A DNA stretch of 46,264 nucleotides from Elusimicrobiota bacterium (GTDB taxonomy: Bacteria; Elusimicrobiota; Elusimicrobia; UBA1565; UBA9628), in NCBI GenBank assembly GCA_003151975.1, contig PLZD01000044.1:1-46264 (forward strand), given 5' to 3'. Each line of letters begins with the position of its first letter. Position 1 is the stretch's first letter. Under the pieces are notes generated by a model. That model made no database searches and had not been told where the DNA came from. It saw only the letters and a program-made list of their open reading frames with translations. Shown one piece after another: positions 16,790-24,898 of this stretch. Made by a program: the position numbers and the translations under genes.

Positions 16790-17413
16790 TTAAGACTTCG
16801 CCGAGGGTTTCGGGATGGAGCGGCCGGCCGCGCCGCGCAGCCATTCCCAGAACGCGGGATTGAGGCGGTAGTAGTCGGGTAGAAGAGGGGGCTCGGCCAT
16901 GAACTCGAAGGACTCCAGGTAGCGGCGCGCGAGATCGACATCGGCGGGGGTCGGAGGTCGCGTCGCCGCGTAGACGGCGGCGACGTCCTCGGTCAGCTGA
17001 TCGAGCTCGGTGGATTTCGCCTCGAACGCGTCGTCGCTCAAGGCCAGCGCTTCCGGCGTCCAGCGCGAGGCGGCCAGCTCTTTCGGGGCGCCGGGCAGAG
17101 CGCGGCATTCGACCGGAGATCCGGCGTCCGCGTCGACGACCGCCTCGGCGGCCGGGGCGCTCAGGCGCGCGGGCGTTCCCGGGCGGCCCGACAGCGGATA
17201 AAAGAAAATCTTAAAGCGCCGTCCGTTCCATCCATCGAGCGGGACCGGCCTGCCGGCCGGCCATTCCAACGCGACGACGTTCGCGCACGGGCCCGCGAAG
17301 TGCGCGGCGCGCACGGCGGCCGCGAGCTTTCCTCCGGACGCCCGCGGCGGCGCCGGGCGCCCGCAGGCCGCGGCAAGCAGCGCGCACGCCGCGATGAACT
17401 TCCGAAGCCCCAT
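16790..17413 (-). CDS. Lipoprotein of unknown function
   Basis: The 207-residue product has an N-terminal signal ending in the lipobox LAAAC (Cys 17), so it should be acylated and membrane-anchored. The mature part is unrecognised; it is acidic in the middle (KSTELDQLTEDVAAVYAA) and contains two further Cys likely to pair. The start ATG overlaps the stop of the upstream C39-like gene by one base (TGATG), so the two are translationally coupled and probably work together. A longer in-frame extension upstream only shadows that gene and would bury the lipobox. Confidence 0.65.
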   Translation of the reverse strand: MGLRKFIAACALLAAACGRPAPPRASGGKLAAAVRAAHFAGPCANVVALEWPAGRPVPLDGWNGRRFKIFFYPLSGRPGTPARLSAPAAEAVVDADAGSPVECRALPGAPKELAASRWTPEALALSDDAFEAKSTELDQLTEDVAAVYAATRPPTPADVDLARRYLESFEFMAEPPLLPDYYRLNPAFWEWLRGAAGRSIPKPSAKS

Positions 17414-19026
17414 CACAGCGGCTCCACGACCGTCTTGTCCCACGACTTCAGAAACTGGCCGATCTCGACAAACCGGCCGCCTTCGCCCGTGCCCGTGTCG
17501 TTGATGTAATAGCCCAGAGGCTTCTTGGTCACGAGACTGACCTCGACGCCGGTGACCACGATGAGATGCTTCTGGCCGTTGTACTCGCGCTGATGCCATA
17601 AGCGCCCCGAGTCCGTGGAGACGATGATCATGCGCCCCGATGAGACGTCTTTGAATAGATCCGCCTCGCTGACCTGATACAGCCTTCTGATCGGCCGGTC
17701 CAACAGATCGCCGACGTGGTCCCAAGCGGTCGATCCGTGTTCTTTGCGATCCGGATCCGTTCCCGAACCCGCGAAATACCCGAGCGCGACCGCGCGGGCG
17801 TAGAGCTCGTCGGCTTTGGCTTGCAGCTTCTTTGGGTCCGCCGGCACTTCGCCCAGGTCGGCGAGGACCTCCACTTGCGCCCCGATGGCGCAGGTGTTCC
17901 CGGTTTGGTGAAAAATGTAGCCGGCGCGGCGGTCGACGTCGCCGAGGGTCTCGGTCTTCCCGGCTTTGCGCAAATTATTGACGGCCTTCGTCAGCAGGGG
18001 CGCGGCGTCCTCGCCCTTGGCTCCTGTAAAAACCGCCGGCTTCGGACCGGCCGCAGCGACGGATTGATTCGGCGTTGGAGAAGGAAAGGAGAGATCGAGC
18101 AGCGTCTTCTTCGCCGGTGTGAGCGTGTAGCTCGAAGGCTTGGGGTCTTTGTTCCCAGACTCGGCCTCGGAGGCCGACCCACCGTCGGCAACGCCCTTGT
18201 CTGGACCGAACGGCTCCAGATTCTTGAGGGTGGGATTCATCCGGCTCTGCAGCGCTTCGCTGATCTTCGGCGCGTTTCGCGCGGCGTCAGCGCGCGCGCC
18301 GTTGAGGGCCTGATCGAGACTCTGCAGGTGCCCCGACAACGCCGCGACGCGAGCTTGCAGGGGGTTCATCAGCGGCTGCTTGCCGCCGCCCAAGCCGTAG
18401 TCGCTGTCGGACTCGTTCAACGCGTCGGTGTGAATGAGATTCCAGAGGCTCGTGCCGTCGGCGTTGAGCTTCGTCAGGCGCGCTTCAAAAGGCTTCTTGG
18501 CCTCGGCCGAAAGCCCGCCGCCCGCCGCCTTCACATCGCCCTCGAGCTGCCGCGCTTGATTTTCAAGTCCGCTTAAATCGGAGCCGAATTTCTTGTACTG
18601 CAGCGGCACGTTCTTATCGGCCAGCACATAAATGGAAAAACCGACGTAATAATTCACGGTATGGACGGGCGTTCCGAAAGCGGGGTTCCCGTCTTTGTCG
18701 AGCGTTCCCCCGTCGGCGACACCGCGGTCGAGCAGCGCGTGGCGCCTGCGATTGTATTCGGCGAGCGCGGAAGCCGAAACGTCGGGCAGGTCCTTTTGCA
18801 GCGTGATCGAATCCGGAGAAAGCGCGATCAGCTCCGAATAGAGCTTCTCATAGTCGTCGGCCAGCGCGGGATCCGTCAGGCGAAGTTGAGCGTTCGCCTC
18901 GACGAATTTTGGATCGCATTTGTGCGCCGGGCTGCCGCAGGAAGGCGCCTCGACCGGAAACGCGGGCGACGCCGCTGCGGCGCACAAGAAAATCAGGGAA
19001 AACGTCGGCGTTAGGCCGTGGCGCAT
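17413..19026 (-). CDS. Exported protein with C-terminal C39-like papain-fold peptidase domain
   Basis: The 537-residue protein has a signal peptide, a long helical and low-complexity middle region (about 40-340) and a C-terminal domain (about 365-537) of papain-like type. Visible active-site elements are HQTGNTCAIGAQ with the nucleophile Cys 379 and oxyanion Gln 374, then NGQKHLIVVTGV with the His, and YINDTGTG as the Asp-containing strand. This order (Q..C, H, ND) fits peptidase family C39-like proteins. It may process a peptide or cross-link in the envelope. The start is ATG at 19026, 14 nt after a strong promoter, with no Shine-Dalgarno. A lipoprotein gene is coupled downstream. Confidence 0.7.
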   Translation of the reverse strand: MRHGLTPTFSLIFLCAAAASPAFPVEAPSCGSPAHKCDPKFVEANAQLRLTDPALADDYEKLYSELIALSPDSITLQKDLPDVSASALAEYNRRRHALLDRGVADGGTLDKDGNPAFGTPVHTVNYYVGFSIYVLADKNVPLQYKKFGSDLSGLENQARQLEGDVKAAGGGLSAEAKKPFEARLTKLNADGTSLWNLIHTDALNESDSDYGLGGGKQPLMNPLQARVAALSGHLQSLDQALNGARADAARNAPKISEALQSRMNPTLKNLEPFGPDKGVADGGSASEAESGNKDPKPSSYTLTPAKKTLLDLSFPSPTPNQSVAAAGPKPAVFTGAKGEDAAPLLTKAVNNLRKAGKTETLGDVDRRAGYIFHQTGNTCAIGAQVEVLADLGEVPADPKKLQAKADELYARAVALGYFAGSGTDPDRKEHGSTAWDHVGDLLDRPIRRLYQVSEADLFKDVSSGRMIIVSTDSGRLWHQREYNGQKHLIVVTGVEVSLVTKKPLGYYINDTGTGEGGRFVEIGQFLKSWDKTVVEPL

Positions 19027-19040
19027 AGAGGGGTATTCGA

Positions 19041-19069
19041 AGGATAACCCCGACGGTGGTCAAAGTCAA
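19041..19069 (-). promoter_or_regulatory. Promoter of the C39-like/lipoprotein operon
   Basis: On the minus strand TTGACT (19069-19064), 17 nt, TATCCT (19046-19041). The predicted 5' leader is only about 7 nt and has no Shine-Dalgarno. Confidence 0.65.
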
Positions 19070-19119
19070 GAGCGTCTCTTTGGGACGCGTCGATCGATTT
19101 TTCCATAGGCCGCCGCAGA

Positions 19120-19147
19120 TTGGAAATCCACGCCGACTGGCTATATC
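19120..19147 (+). promoter_or_regulatory. Probable promoter of the redox operon
   Basis: TTGGAA (19120-19125), 16 nt, TATATC (19142-19147), 20 nt before the ATG at 19168. The leader would be about 14 nt and no Shine-Dalgarno is visible. No clear activator palindrome was found in the 141-nt gap. Confidence 0.4.
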
Positions 19148-19167
19148 GTTGCGCCTTTTGTCGTCGT

Positions 19168-20064
19168 ATGAAGGAACTCAACCGGCGCGAATTCTTGACG
19201 AGCGCGCTGGCGTTGGGCTCGGTCGCCGCGCTTTCGCCCGAGGCGCGGGCCATGCGCGAAGAGACGCTCTCGCCCGACCGCATGGGCGTCCTCGTCGACA
19301 CCACGGTCTGCATCGGCTGCCGCGGCTGCGAGTGGGCCTGCAAGAAGGCCCACGCCTTGCCGACGCCGCCGCTGGAAAGCTACGAGGACAAGTCGGTCTT
19401 CAAGGCGATGCGCAGGCCCGACGAGACGGCGCTGACCGTCGTCAACCGCTACGACAATCCGAAGGACCCCGCCGCCCCGTATACCGTGAAGGTGCAGTGC
19501 ATGCATTGCGAACACCCAGCCTGCGTCTCGGCTTGCATCGTCGGGGCGCTCAAGAAGCAGGAGACGGGAGCGGTCGTCTGGGATACCAATAAGTGCATCG
19601 GCTGCCGGTACTGCATGGTCGCCTGTCCTTTCCAGATTCCGGCGTTCGAGTATCAAAAGGCGCTCCAGCCGAGGATCATGAAGTGCGACTTCTGCGCGGA
19701 TCGCCGCGCGGCGGGCGGGCTGCCGGCCTGCGTCGAGCAATGCCCCGTCGAGGCGCTGACCTATGGCCGGCGCGACGATCTCGTGCGCGCCGCGCGCGAA
19801 CGGGTCAAAGCCTCGCCTCAGCGCTACGTCGACCACGTCTACGGCGAACTCGAGGTCGGGGGCACGTCGTGGCTCTATTTGGCCGGCATGGAATTCACGG
19901 AGCTGCAGTTTCCCAAGCTCGGCAGAAGCCCGGCTCCCGGAGTGTCGGAGAGCATCCAGCACGGAGTCTTCGCGTATTTCGTGCCTCCCGTCGCGCTTTA
20001 CGCGCTGCTGGGCATGGTGATGTGGACCTCTAAGGGCCCTCCCAAGGACGACGACGAGTCGTGA
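19168..20064 (+). CDS. Tat-exported 4x[4Fe-4S] ferredoxin-like subunit (HybA/NrfC type)
   Basis: The 298-residue protein starts at ATG 19168 with a twin-arginine signal (NRREFLT at 5-11, then a hydrophobic stretch ending AEAR-like ARA). An upstream in-frame ATG at 19120 would bury this signal. Four cysteine clusters follow: CIGCRGCEWAC (48-58), CMHCEHPACVSAC, CIGCRYCMVACP and CDFCADRRAAGGLPACVEQCP. This is the layout of periplasmic electron-wire subunits that bind four cubane clusters. A single C-terminal membrane helix (about 268-290) resembles HybA. It should pass electrons between the cytochrome c and the NrfD-type subunit encoded next. Confidence 0.92.
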   Translation: MKELNRREFLTSALALGSVAALSPEARAMREETLSPDRMGVLVDTTVCIGCRGCEWACKKAHALPTPPLESYEDKSVFKAMRRPDETALTVVNRYDNPKDPAAPYTVKVQCMHCEHPACVSACIVGALKKQETGAVVWDTNKCIGCRYCMVACPFQIPAFEYQKALQPRIMKCDFCADRRAAGGLPACVEQCPVEALTYGRRDDLVRAARERVKASPQRYVDHVYGELEVGGTSWLYLAGMEFTELQFPKLGRSPAPGVSESIQHGVFAYFVPPVALYALLGMVMWTSKGPPKDDDES

Positions 20065-20065
20065 C

Positions 20066-21304
20066 ATGGACCATCAATCCCTGACGCCGACGCCGATCGC
20101 GACGAAGCCCTATTGGACTCCGGGCGTCGCCGCGCTGGCGCTGTTGGCGCTCAACGGCATCGGATTCCTCGCGGCCCGGCTCCTATTTGGAATAGGCTCC
20201 GTCACGAATTTGAGCAACCAGCACCCTTGGGGGATCTGGATCGGCGTCGACGTCGCTGGCGGCGTCGCGCTCGCGGCCGGAGGCTTCACCACGGCCGCGC
20301 TCGGGCACGTCATGCACCGCGAGAAATACCACGCGCTCGTGCGGCCGGCCCTGTTGACCGCGATGCTCGGCTACACCTTCGTCGCGTTCGGCGTCTGCAT
20401 GGACGTGGGCCGCTGGTACTACATCTGGCATCCGATCTTCATGTGGAACGGAAGCTCGGCGCTGTTCGAGGTCGGCATCTGCGTGACGATCTACCTCAAC
20501 GTGCTCTACATCGAGTTCCTGCCCGTGGTCGCCGAGCGGTTCATCGGACGCGTGGACCTCCCGGGGCCGCTGGCGCGGCTCAACGGCCCGCTCGACCGCG
20601 GGCTTCGGGCGCTCGACCGCGGGCTCTCGTCGACGATGTTCGTCTTCATCATCGCCGGCGTGGTGCTTTCCACGTTGCACCAGTCCTCGCTTGGGACGTT
20701 GATGGTCATCGCGGGCCCGAAGATGCATCCGCTCTGGCAGACTCCGATCCTGCCGCTGCTGTTCCTGCTCTCGGCCATCGCGGTGGGCTTGCCCATGGTG
20801 ATCTTCGAGTCGCTGCTCGCCGCCCGCTCGCTCGGGCTCAAGCCGGAGATGCCCCTTTTGTCCGACCTGGGGCGCATGACCGCTCCTTTGATCGGAATCT
20901 ACCTCGCTTTCAAGATCGGCGACATGGTGGTCCGAGAGACTTTCGTGCACCTGACGGTGCTCGACTCGGCGAGCGTGATGTTCATGCTCGAGATCGGGAT
21001 TCTCATGCTGGCTCTGCGCATGCTGCTGTCTCCCGGAGTCCTGAAGTCGCCTCTGCTGCTTTTCATCGCGGCGGCGCTCGTCGTCGCCGGCGTTCTCGTC
21101 AACCGCATCGACAACTTCGTCATCGCCTTCACGCCGCCCTACCAATTTAAGCCGTATCGGCCGTCTTTCGGCGAGATATCCGTGACGGTCGGCTTCATCA
21201 GTCTGCTGGTCCTCCTTTATCGAGCGGCGGTGATGATCTTTCCCGTCATCAGCTTGCCCGACCGGACCCGCGCCCCGCGGAACAAATATGCGGTCAGGGG
21301 TTGA
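20066..21304 (+). CDS. NrfD/HybB-family membrane subunit (quinone-interacting)
   Basis: The 412-residue polytopic protein has about ten hydrophobic helices and typical NrfD-family features: SNQHPWGIWIGVDVAGGVALAAGG near residues 50-75, an HxxxR-type MHREKYHALVRP, and VCMDVGRWYYIWHP. Such subunits exchange electrons between a (mena)quinone pool and the partner Fe-S protein and may move protons. It begins 1 nt after the Fe-S gene and is followed by the multihaem cytochrome c gene, so the three form a membrane-bound quinone:cytochrome oxidoreductase module, comparable in parts to Hmc, Qrc or alternative complex III. Direction of electron flow is unknown. Confidence 0.92.
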   Translation: MDHQSLTPTPIATKPYWTPGVAALALLALNGIGFLAARLLFGIGSVTNLSNQHPWGIWIGVDVAGGVALAAGGFTTAALGHVMHREKYHALVRPALLTAMLGYTFVAFGVCMDVGRWYYIWHPIFMWNGSSALFEVGICVTIYLNVLYIEFLPVVAERFIGRVDLPGPLARLNGPLDRGLRALDRGLSSTMFVFIIAGVVLSTLHQSSLGTLMVIAGPKMHPLWQTPILPLLFLLSAIAVGLPMVIFESLLAARSLGLKPEMPLLSDLGRMTAPLIGIYLAFKIGDMVVRETFVHLTVLDSASVMFMLEIGILMLALRMLLSPGVLKSPLLLFIAAALVVAGVLVNRIDNFVIAFTPPYQFKPYRPSFGEISVTVGFISLLVLLYRAAVMIFPVISLPDRTRAPRNKYAVRG

Positions 21305-21308
21305 TCTG

Positions 21309-22190
21309 ATGCGGGCGCTGGCGGCCGCCCTAGTCCTATGCGCGCTGCCGGCCTCCGCGGCGAATATGACTTGCAAGTCGTGCCACACCTCCGACCGGCC
21401 CACGAAGCAGAATCCCGATCTCGTCCGGTGTCCTCGGTCGAAGATGGGAGGGCGGCCCTCGGCCGAGGGTGTTCCGGAGACGATCGTTTTCCAGTCCAGT
21501 TCCACGACTTACGGAGCGGTCAAATTCTCCCACGCCGACCACGCGAAGATGTCTGAGCTGGGCGAGGCGTGCGCCGTTTGCCATCACTTTAACGAGGGAC
21601 GGACTATCGGCGGCTGCGCCGAGTGCCACGCGAAGGAGCGCGCGGGCGCCGACGCGAGCAAGCCCGACGCCAACGCGGCGCGCCACCGGCTTTGCCTCGA
21701 CTGCCACCGCCGCTCGGGCGTCTCGACGGACTGCGCGTCCTGCCACCGGCAAGATGAAGCAGTCAAGAAGAAAGCAGCGGGTGCCGAGCATTGGCGCCGC
21801 GCCGAGCTCAAATGCGCGGAGTGCCATCAGAAGCAGGACTGCGCGGACTGCCATGCGGCGGCCGGCGTCAAACGCTCCGCCAAGGCGGCTCATGCCGCTT
21901 GGCCGCAGAACCGCTTCCATCGCAGGCTCGATTGCCGCGACTGCCACAAGGGGACCGGCGCGTTCGTAAAGCTCGCCGCCGATTGCGATTCTTGCCATAA
22001 AGACTTGAAAAAGACTTTCGAGCACAAAAAGACCGGGCTCGCCCTCGATGAGATTCACGCGGCCCTGGAGTGCGAGAACTGCCACGCGGAAAAGACCTTC
22101 ACGGGGACGCCGGCTTGCGGTTCCTGCCATGAGCGCAGCTATCCCAAGGACAAGCCGGGAAAAATCGTGAGTCCCGGCGCGGGACACTAG
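21309..22190 (+). CDS. Periplasmic undecahaem (11 CXXCH) cytochrome c
   Basis: From the ATG at 21309 (preceded by AGGGG) the 293-residue product has a signal peptide ending PASAA and eleven CXXCH motifs: CKSCH, CAVCH, CAECH, CLDCH, CASCH, CAECH, CADCH, CRDCH, CDSCH, CENCH and CGSCH. Additional His residues such as FSHADHAKM are suited to bis-His ligation as in class III cytochromes. A longer start at 21288 overlaps the NrfD gene and weakens the signal peptide. No membrane helix follows, so it is soluble or complex-bound in the periplasm. It is the likely electron donor or acceptor of the NrfD/Fe-S pair. A GGAGG at its stop serves the downstream kinase. Confidence 0.93.
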   Translation: MRALAAALVLCALPASAANMTCKSCHTSDRPTKQNPDLVRCPRSKMGGRPSAEGVPETIVFQSSSTTYGAVKFSHADHAKMSELGEACAVCHHFNEGRTIGGCAECHAKERAGADASKPDANAARHRLCLDCHRRSGVSTDCASCHRQDEAVKKKAAGAEHWRRAELKCAECHQKQDCADCHAAAGVKRSAKAAHAAWPQNRFHRRLDCRDCHKGTGAFVKLAADCDSCHKDLKKTFEHKKTGLALDEIHAALECENCHAEKTFTGTPACGSCHERSYPKDKPGKIVSPGAGH

Positions 22191-22199
22191 GAGGCGAGC

Positions 22200-24080
22200 G
22201 TGTTCAAGCAGCGCGAGGTCACCAAACGGATCGGCTTCAAGCTGACGGCCGCCGTGGGCCTGATGACGCTGCTCACGATCGGGGTCTTCGCCTACTTCAA
22301 CATCCGCTCGCACAACGACAGCCTGCTCGCCGAAGTGGAGCGGCACGCCAGCCAACTCAGCGACGCCGTGCGCTCCGCGACGGAATACGACATGCTTCAC
22401 AACCAACGCGAGGTCGTCCACGAGAGCATCAAGCGCATGGGCCGCCAGCCGAGCATACAGCGCATCCGCGTCATGAACAAGGCGGGGCGGGTCATCTACT
22501 CCTCGGAGGCGGCCGAGATCGGCCAGATGGTCGACAAGAACGGCGAGTCCTGCTACAAATGCCACTCGGCGGGGCGTCCCCTGGAACGGCTGGAGATGAC
22601 GGACCGCACGCGTGTCTTCCGCCTGCGTTCCGGCGGCCCGCGCGCGCTGGCCATCATCAACCCGATCTACAATCAGCAGTCCTGCTGGACGGCCGCCTGC
22701 CACGCGCATTCCCGTTCGCAGACGGTGCTCGGAGTCCTCGACGTGACGCTGACCTTGGCGGAGGTCGACAAGGACATCCGGCGCGGCGAGACCGAGATGG
22801 CCGTGTTCGCGCTCGTAGCCGCGCTCTCCTTGAGCGTGATCGTGGCGTTCTTCGTGCGGCGCTGGGTGGACAAGCCGGTCGAAGAGCTACTGGCCGCCAC
22901 GAGGCACGTCGCCGGAGGCGACCTGAACTACATGATCGCCGAGAAGCGCGACGACGAGCTCGGCATGCTCGCTCGCTCGTTCAACAACATGACGCAGAAG
23001 CTCTCGGACGCGCGCTTACAGCTGTTCCAGTCCGACAAGATGGCCTCCCTCGGCAGGCTGGCGGCCGGCGTCGCCCATGAGATCAACAACCCGCTCACGG
23101 GCGTGCTGACCTACAGCAGCTTTCTGCTGAAGCGCACGCAGAATCAGCCCGAGATCCAGGAGGACCTCAAGGTCATCGTCCGCGAGACGATCCGCAGCCG
23201 CGAGATCGTCAAGAGCCTGCTCGATTTCGCTCGCCAGTCCGTCCCCAAGAAGACCGAGGTGGACATGAACCAGGTCGTCGCCCGCGCTCTGGTGGTCATC
23301 GAGAACGAGCTGGGCCTCAAGAACGTGAAGGTCGAAAAAAAACTCGACCCGAAGGCGCCGAAGGCGACGGCCGACGCCAATCAGCTCCAGCAGGTCGTCA
23401 TCAATCTCGTGGTCAACGCCGCCGACGCGATGGCGCCAAAGGGGGGGACCGTCACGATCACGACGTCTGCGTTGAACCTTTCTCCCGTCGGAACGACCCA
23501 GATCAAGAACGCCGTCTGCCCGAAAAGGCACAGCCTCATCGACAACGAGGTCCGCATCGACGGCAAGCCCTCCGTGCGGCTCAAGGCGCGCTCCGAGGGC
23601 AACGAGGGCTTCGTCTACCTCAATCCGATGTACGGGATGGACGGCCACCACCCCGGCATCTCCTACGACGTCGAGAAAGGCGTGCAGTTCGTCTGTCCCG
23701 AATGCTCGACGTCGCTGCTCGTGGAAGGCCGCTCCTGCCCGAAGTGCCGGGCGCCGCTCTACGCCTTCGAGGTCCCCTCCAAGGGCTTCGTCGAGGGCTG
23801 CGCGCGCAAGGAATGCTCCTGGCAGCGCTGGGAGGCGGTCGACGCGACGGGCCAGCGGGAGTTCGTCGAACTTTCGGTTCGCGATACCGGCTGCGGCATT
23901 CCAAAGGATTTGCGGGCCAAGATCTTCGAGCCGTTCTATTCGACGAAGGGGCAGAAAGGGACGGGCTTGGGCCTCTCGGTTCTGTGGGGCATCGTGGACA
24001 ATCATAACGGGACGATTTCGGTGGACAGCGAGGTCGGGGTGGGCACGACGTTCACGGTGCGCATCCCGTCGAAGGCATGA
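22200..24080 (+). CDS. Haem-binding sensor histidine kinase with a zinc-ribbon insertion in the ATPase domain
   Basis: The 626-residue protein starts at GTG 22200 behind AGGAGG. Layout: TM1 about 13-33; a periplasmic domain 34-198 with a haem-attachment CYKCH (118-122) and CWTAACH (162-168, a CX4CH); TM2 about 199-219; HAMP 220-272; HisKA with VAHEINNP (His 293); ATPase N-box INLVVNAADAM (401-411), G1 DTGCGIP (562-568), F-box FEPFYSTK, G2 GTGLGL (588-592). Between N-box and G1 sit about 110 extra residues with Cys 440, 499, 502, 513, 516, 534 and 539, including CPECS and CPKC, i.e. a zinc-ribbon-like insert. The kinase probably senses redox state or a gaseous ligand for the operon. Its stop overlaps the next start (ATGA). 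Confidence 0.9.
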   Translation: MFKQREVTKRIGFKLTAAVGLMTLLTIGVFAYFNIRSHNDSLLAEVERHASQLSDAVRSATEYDMLHNQREVVHESIKRMGRQPSIQRIRVMNKAGRVIYSSEAAEIGQMVDKNGESCYKCHSAGRPLERLEMTDRTRVFRLRSGGPRALAIINPIYNQQSCWTAACHAHSRSQTVLGVLDVTLTLAEVDKDIRRGETEMAVFALVAALSLSVIVAFFVRRWVDKPVEELLAATRHVAGGDLNYMIAEKRDDELGMLARSFNNMTQKLSDARLQLFQSDKMASLGRLAAGVAHEINNPLTGVLTYSSFLLKRTQNQPEIQEDLKVIVRETIRSREIVKSLLDFARQSVPKKTEVDMNQVVARALVVIENELGLKNVKVEKKLDPKAPKATADANQLQQVVINLVVNAADAMAPKGGTVTITTSALNLSPVGTTQIKNAVCPKRHSLIDNEVRIDGKPSVRLKARSEGNEGFVYLNPMYGMDGHHPGISYDVEKGVQFVCPECSTSLLVEGRSCPKCRAPLYAFEVPSKGFVEGCARKECSWQRWEAVDATGQREFVELSVRDTGCGIPKDLRAKIFEPFYSTKGQKGTGLGLSVLWGIVDNHNGTISVDSEVGVGTTFTVRIPSKA

Positions 24081-24886
24081 GGAAAGAGCGCGACATCCTG
24101 GTCGTCGACGACGAGCCCGTCGTAACGCAGGCCGTCGAGCGCATCTGCACGGCGGAGGGCTTGACCGTCGATTCGGCCTACCGCGGCGGCGCGGGGCTGG
24201 CGCTGCTCGACGAGCGCGTCTACCGGCTCGTCGTCTGCGATATCATGATGGCGGAGGTCGACGGCTTTGCGTTCCTGGCGGAAGCCGCCAAGAAGGGGGT
24301 GCGCACTCCCATCATCATGACGACGGGCTATTCGACGGTCGAGAACGCCGTGCGCTCCCTTTCTTGCGGCGCGATCGACTTCATCGCCAAGCCTTTCACG
24401 GCGGACGAACTGCTCGGAGTCGTGCGCCGGGGGCTCAAGTACGACGAGATCATGAGAGAGACCGTTCCCCCGGCCGCCGCGCGGCATGCCCCGGCCTGCC
24501 TGGCCTACGTCCCTTGCCCGGCGAAGTACGACCGGCTCGGCTACGTGAGCTGGACCGTCATGGAGGAGCGCGGCACGGCCCTTTTGGGCGTCAGCGATCT
24601 TTTTCTCAAGACCATCGGCGGTCCCGCGCGCATCAAGCTGCTGGACGTCGACGACGAGGTGTTTCAGGGCCAGACTTGCGCCTCGATCGGCTCCTCGGAC
24701 GGGGCGGAGCACCCAGTCATGTGCCCGATCAGCGGGCGAGTCGTCGCCGCCAACAGCGACGCCGTCGCGGACCCGGCCATCGTCGAGAAAGATCCGTATT
24801 TCGCCGGCTGGCTCTACCGCGTCCTGCCGACGGACCCGGCCGCCGATTTGCCGCACCTCACTTCGTGCAGTTCCGATCGAATGTAA
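24077..24886 (+). CDS. Response regulator with C-terminal glycine-cleavage-H-like domain lacking the lipoyl lysine
   Basis: A 269-residue protein. Residues 5-120 are a complete receiver: DD at 11-12, phosphoacceptor Asp 55 (VVCDIMM), Thr 83 (MTTGYS) and Lys 105 (AKPF). A short linker with two Cys leads to residues about 150-255, which follow the GcvH pattern: YDRLGYVSW, GTALLGVSDLFLKTIGG, VDDEVFQGQT, CPISGRVVAANS, VEKDPYFAGWLYRV. Where GcvH has the ESVKAV lysine that carries lipoate, this protein has GSSDGAEHP, so it cannot be lipoylated there. No DNA-binding or enzymatic output is present. ATGA overlap with the kinase gene makes the pair a cognate two-component system. Confidence 0.88.
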   Translation: MRKERDILVVDDEPVVTQAVERICTAEGLTVDSAYRGGAGLALLDERVYRLVVCDIMMAEVDGFAFLAEAAKKGVRTPIIMTTGYSTVENAVRSLSCGAIDFIAKPFTADELLGVVRRGLKYDEIMRETVPPAAARHAPACLAYVPCPAKYDRLGYVSWTVMEERGTALLGVSDLFLKTIGGPARIKLLDVDDEVFQGQTCASIGSSDGAEHPVMCPISGRVVAANSDAVADPAIVEKDPYFAGWLYRVLPTDPAADLPHLTSCSSDRM

Positions 24887-24898
24887 AGGAGAGATCAT

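Noticed and set aside
24527-24850. A true glycine-cleavage H protein
   Set aside because: The lipoyl lysine is missing and the domain is fused to a receiver; no other glycine-cleavage gene is present.
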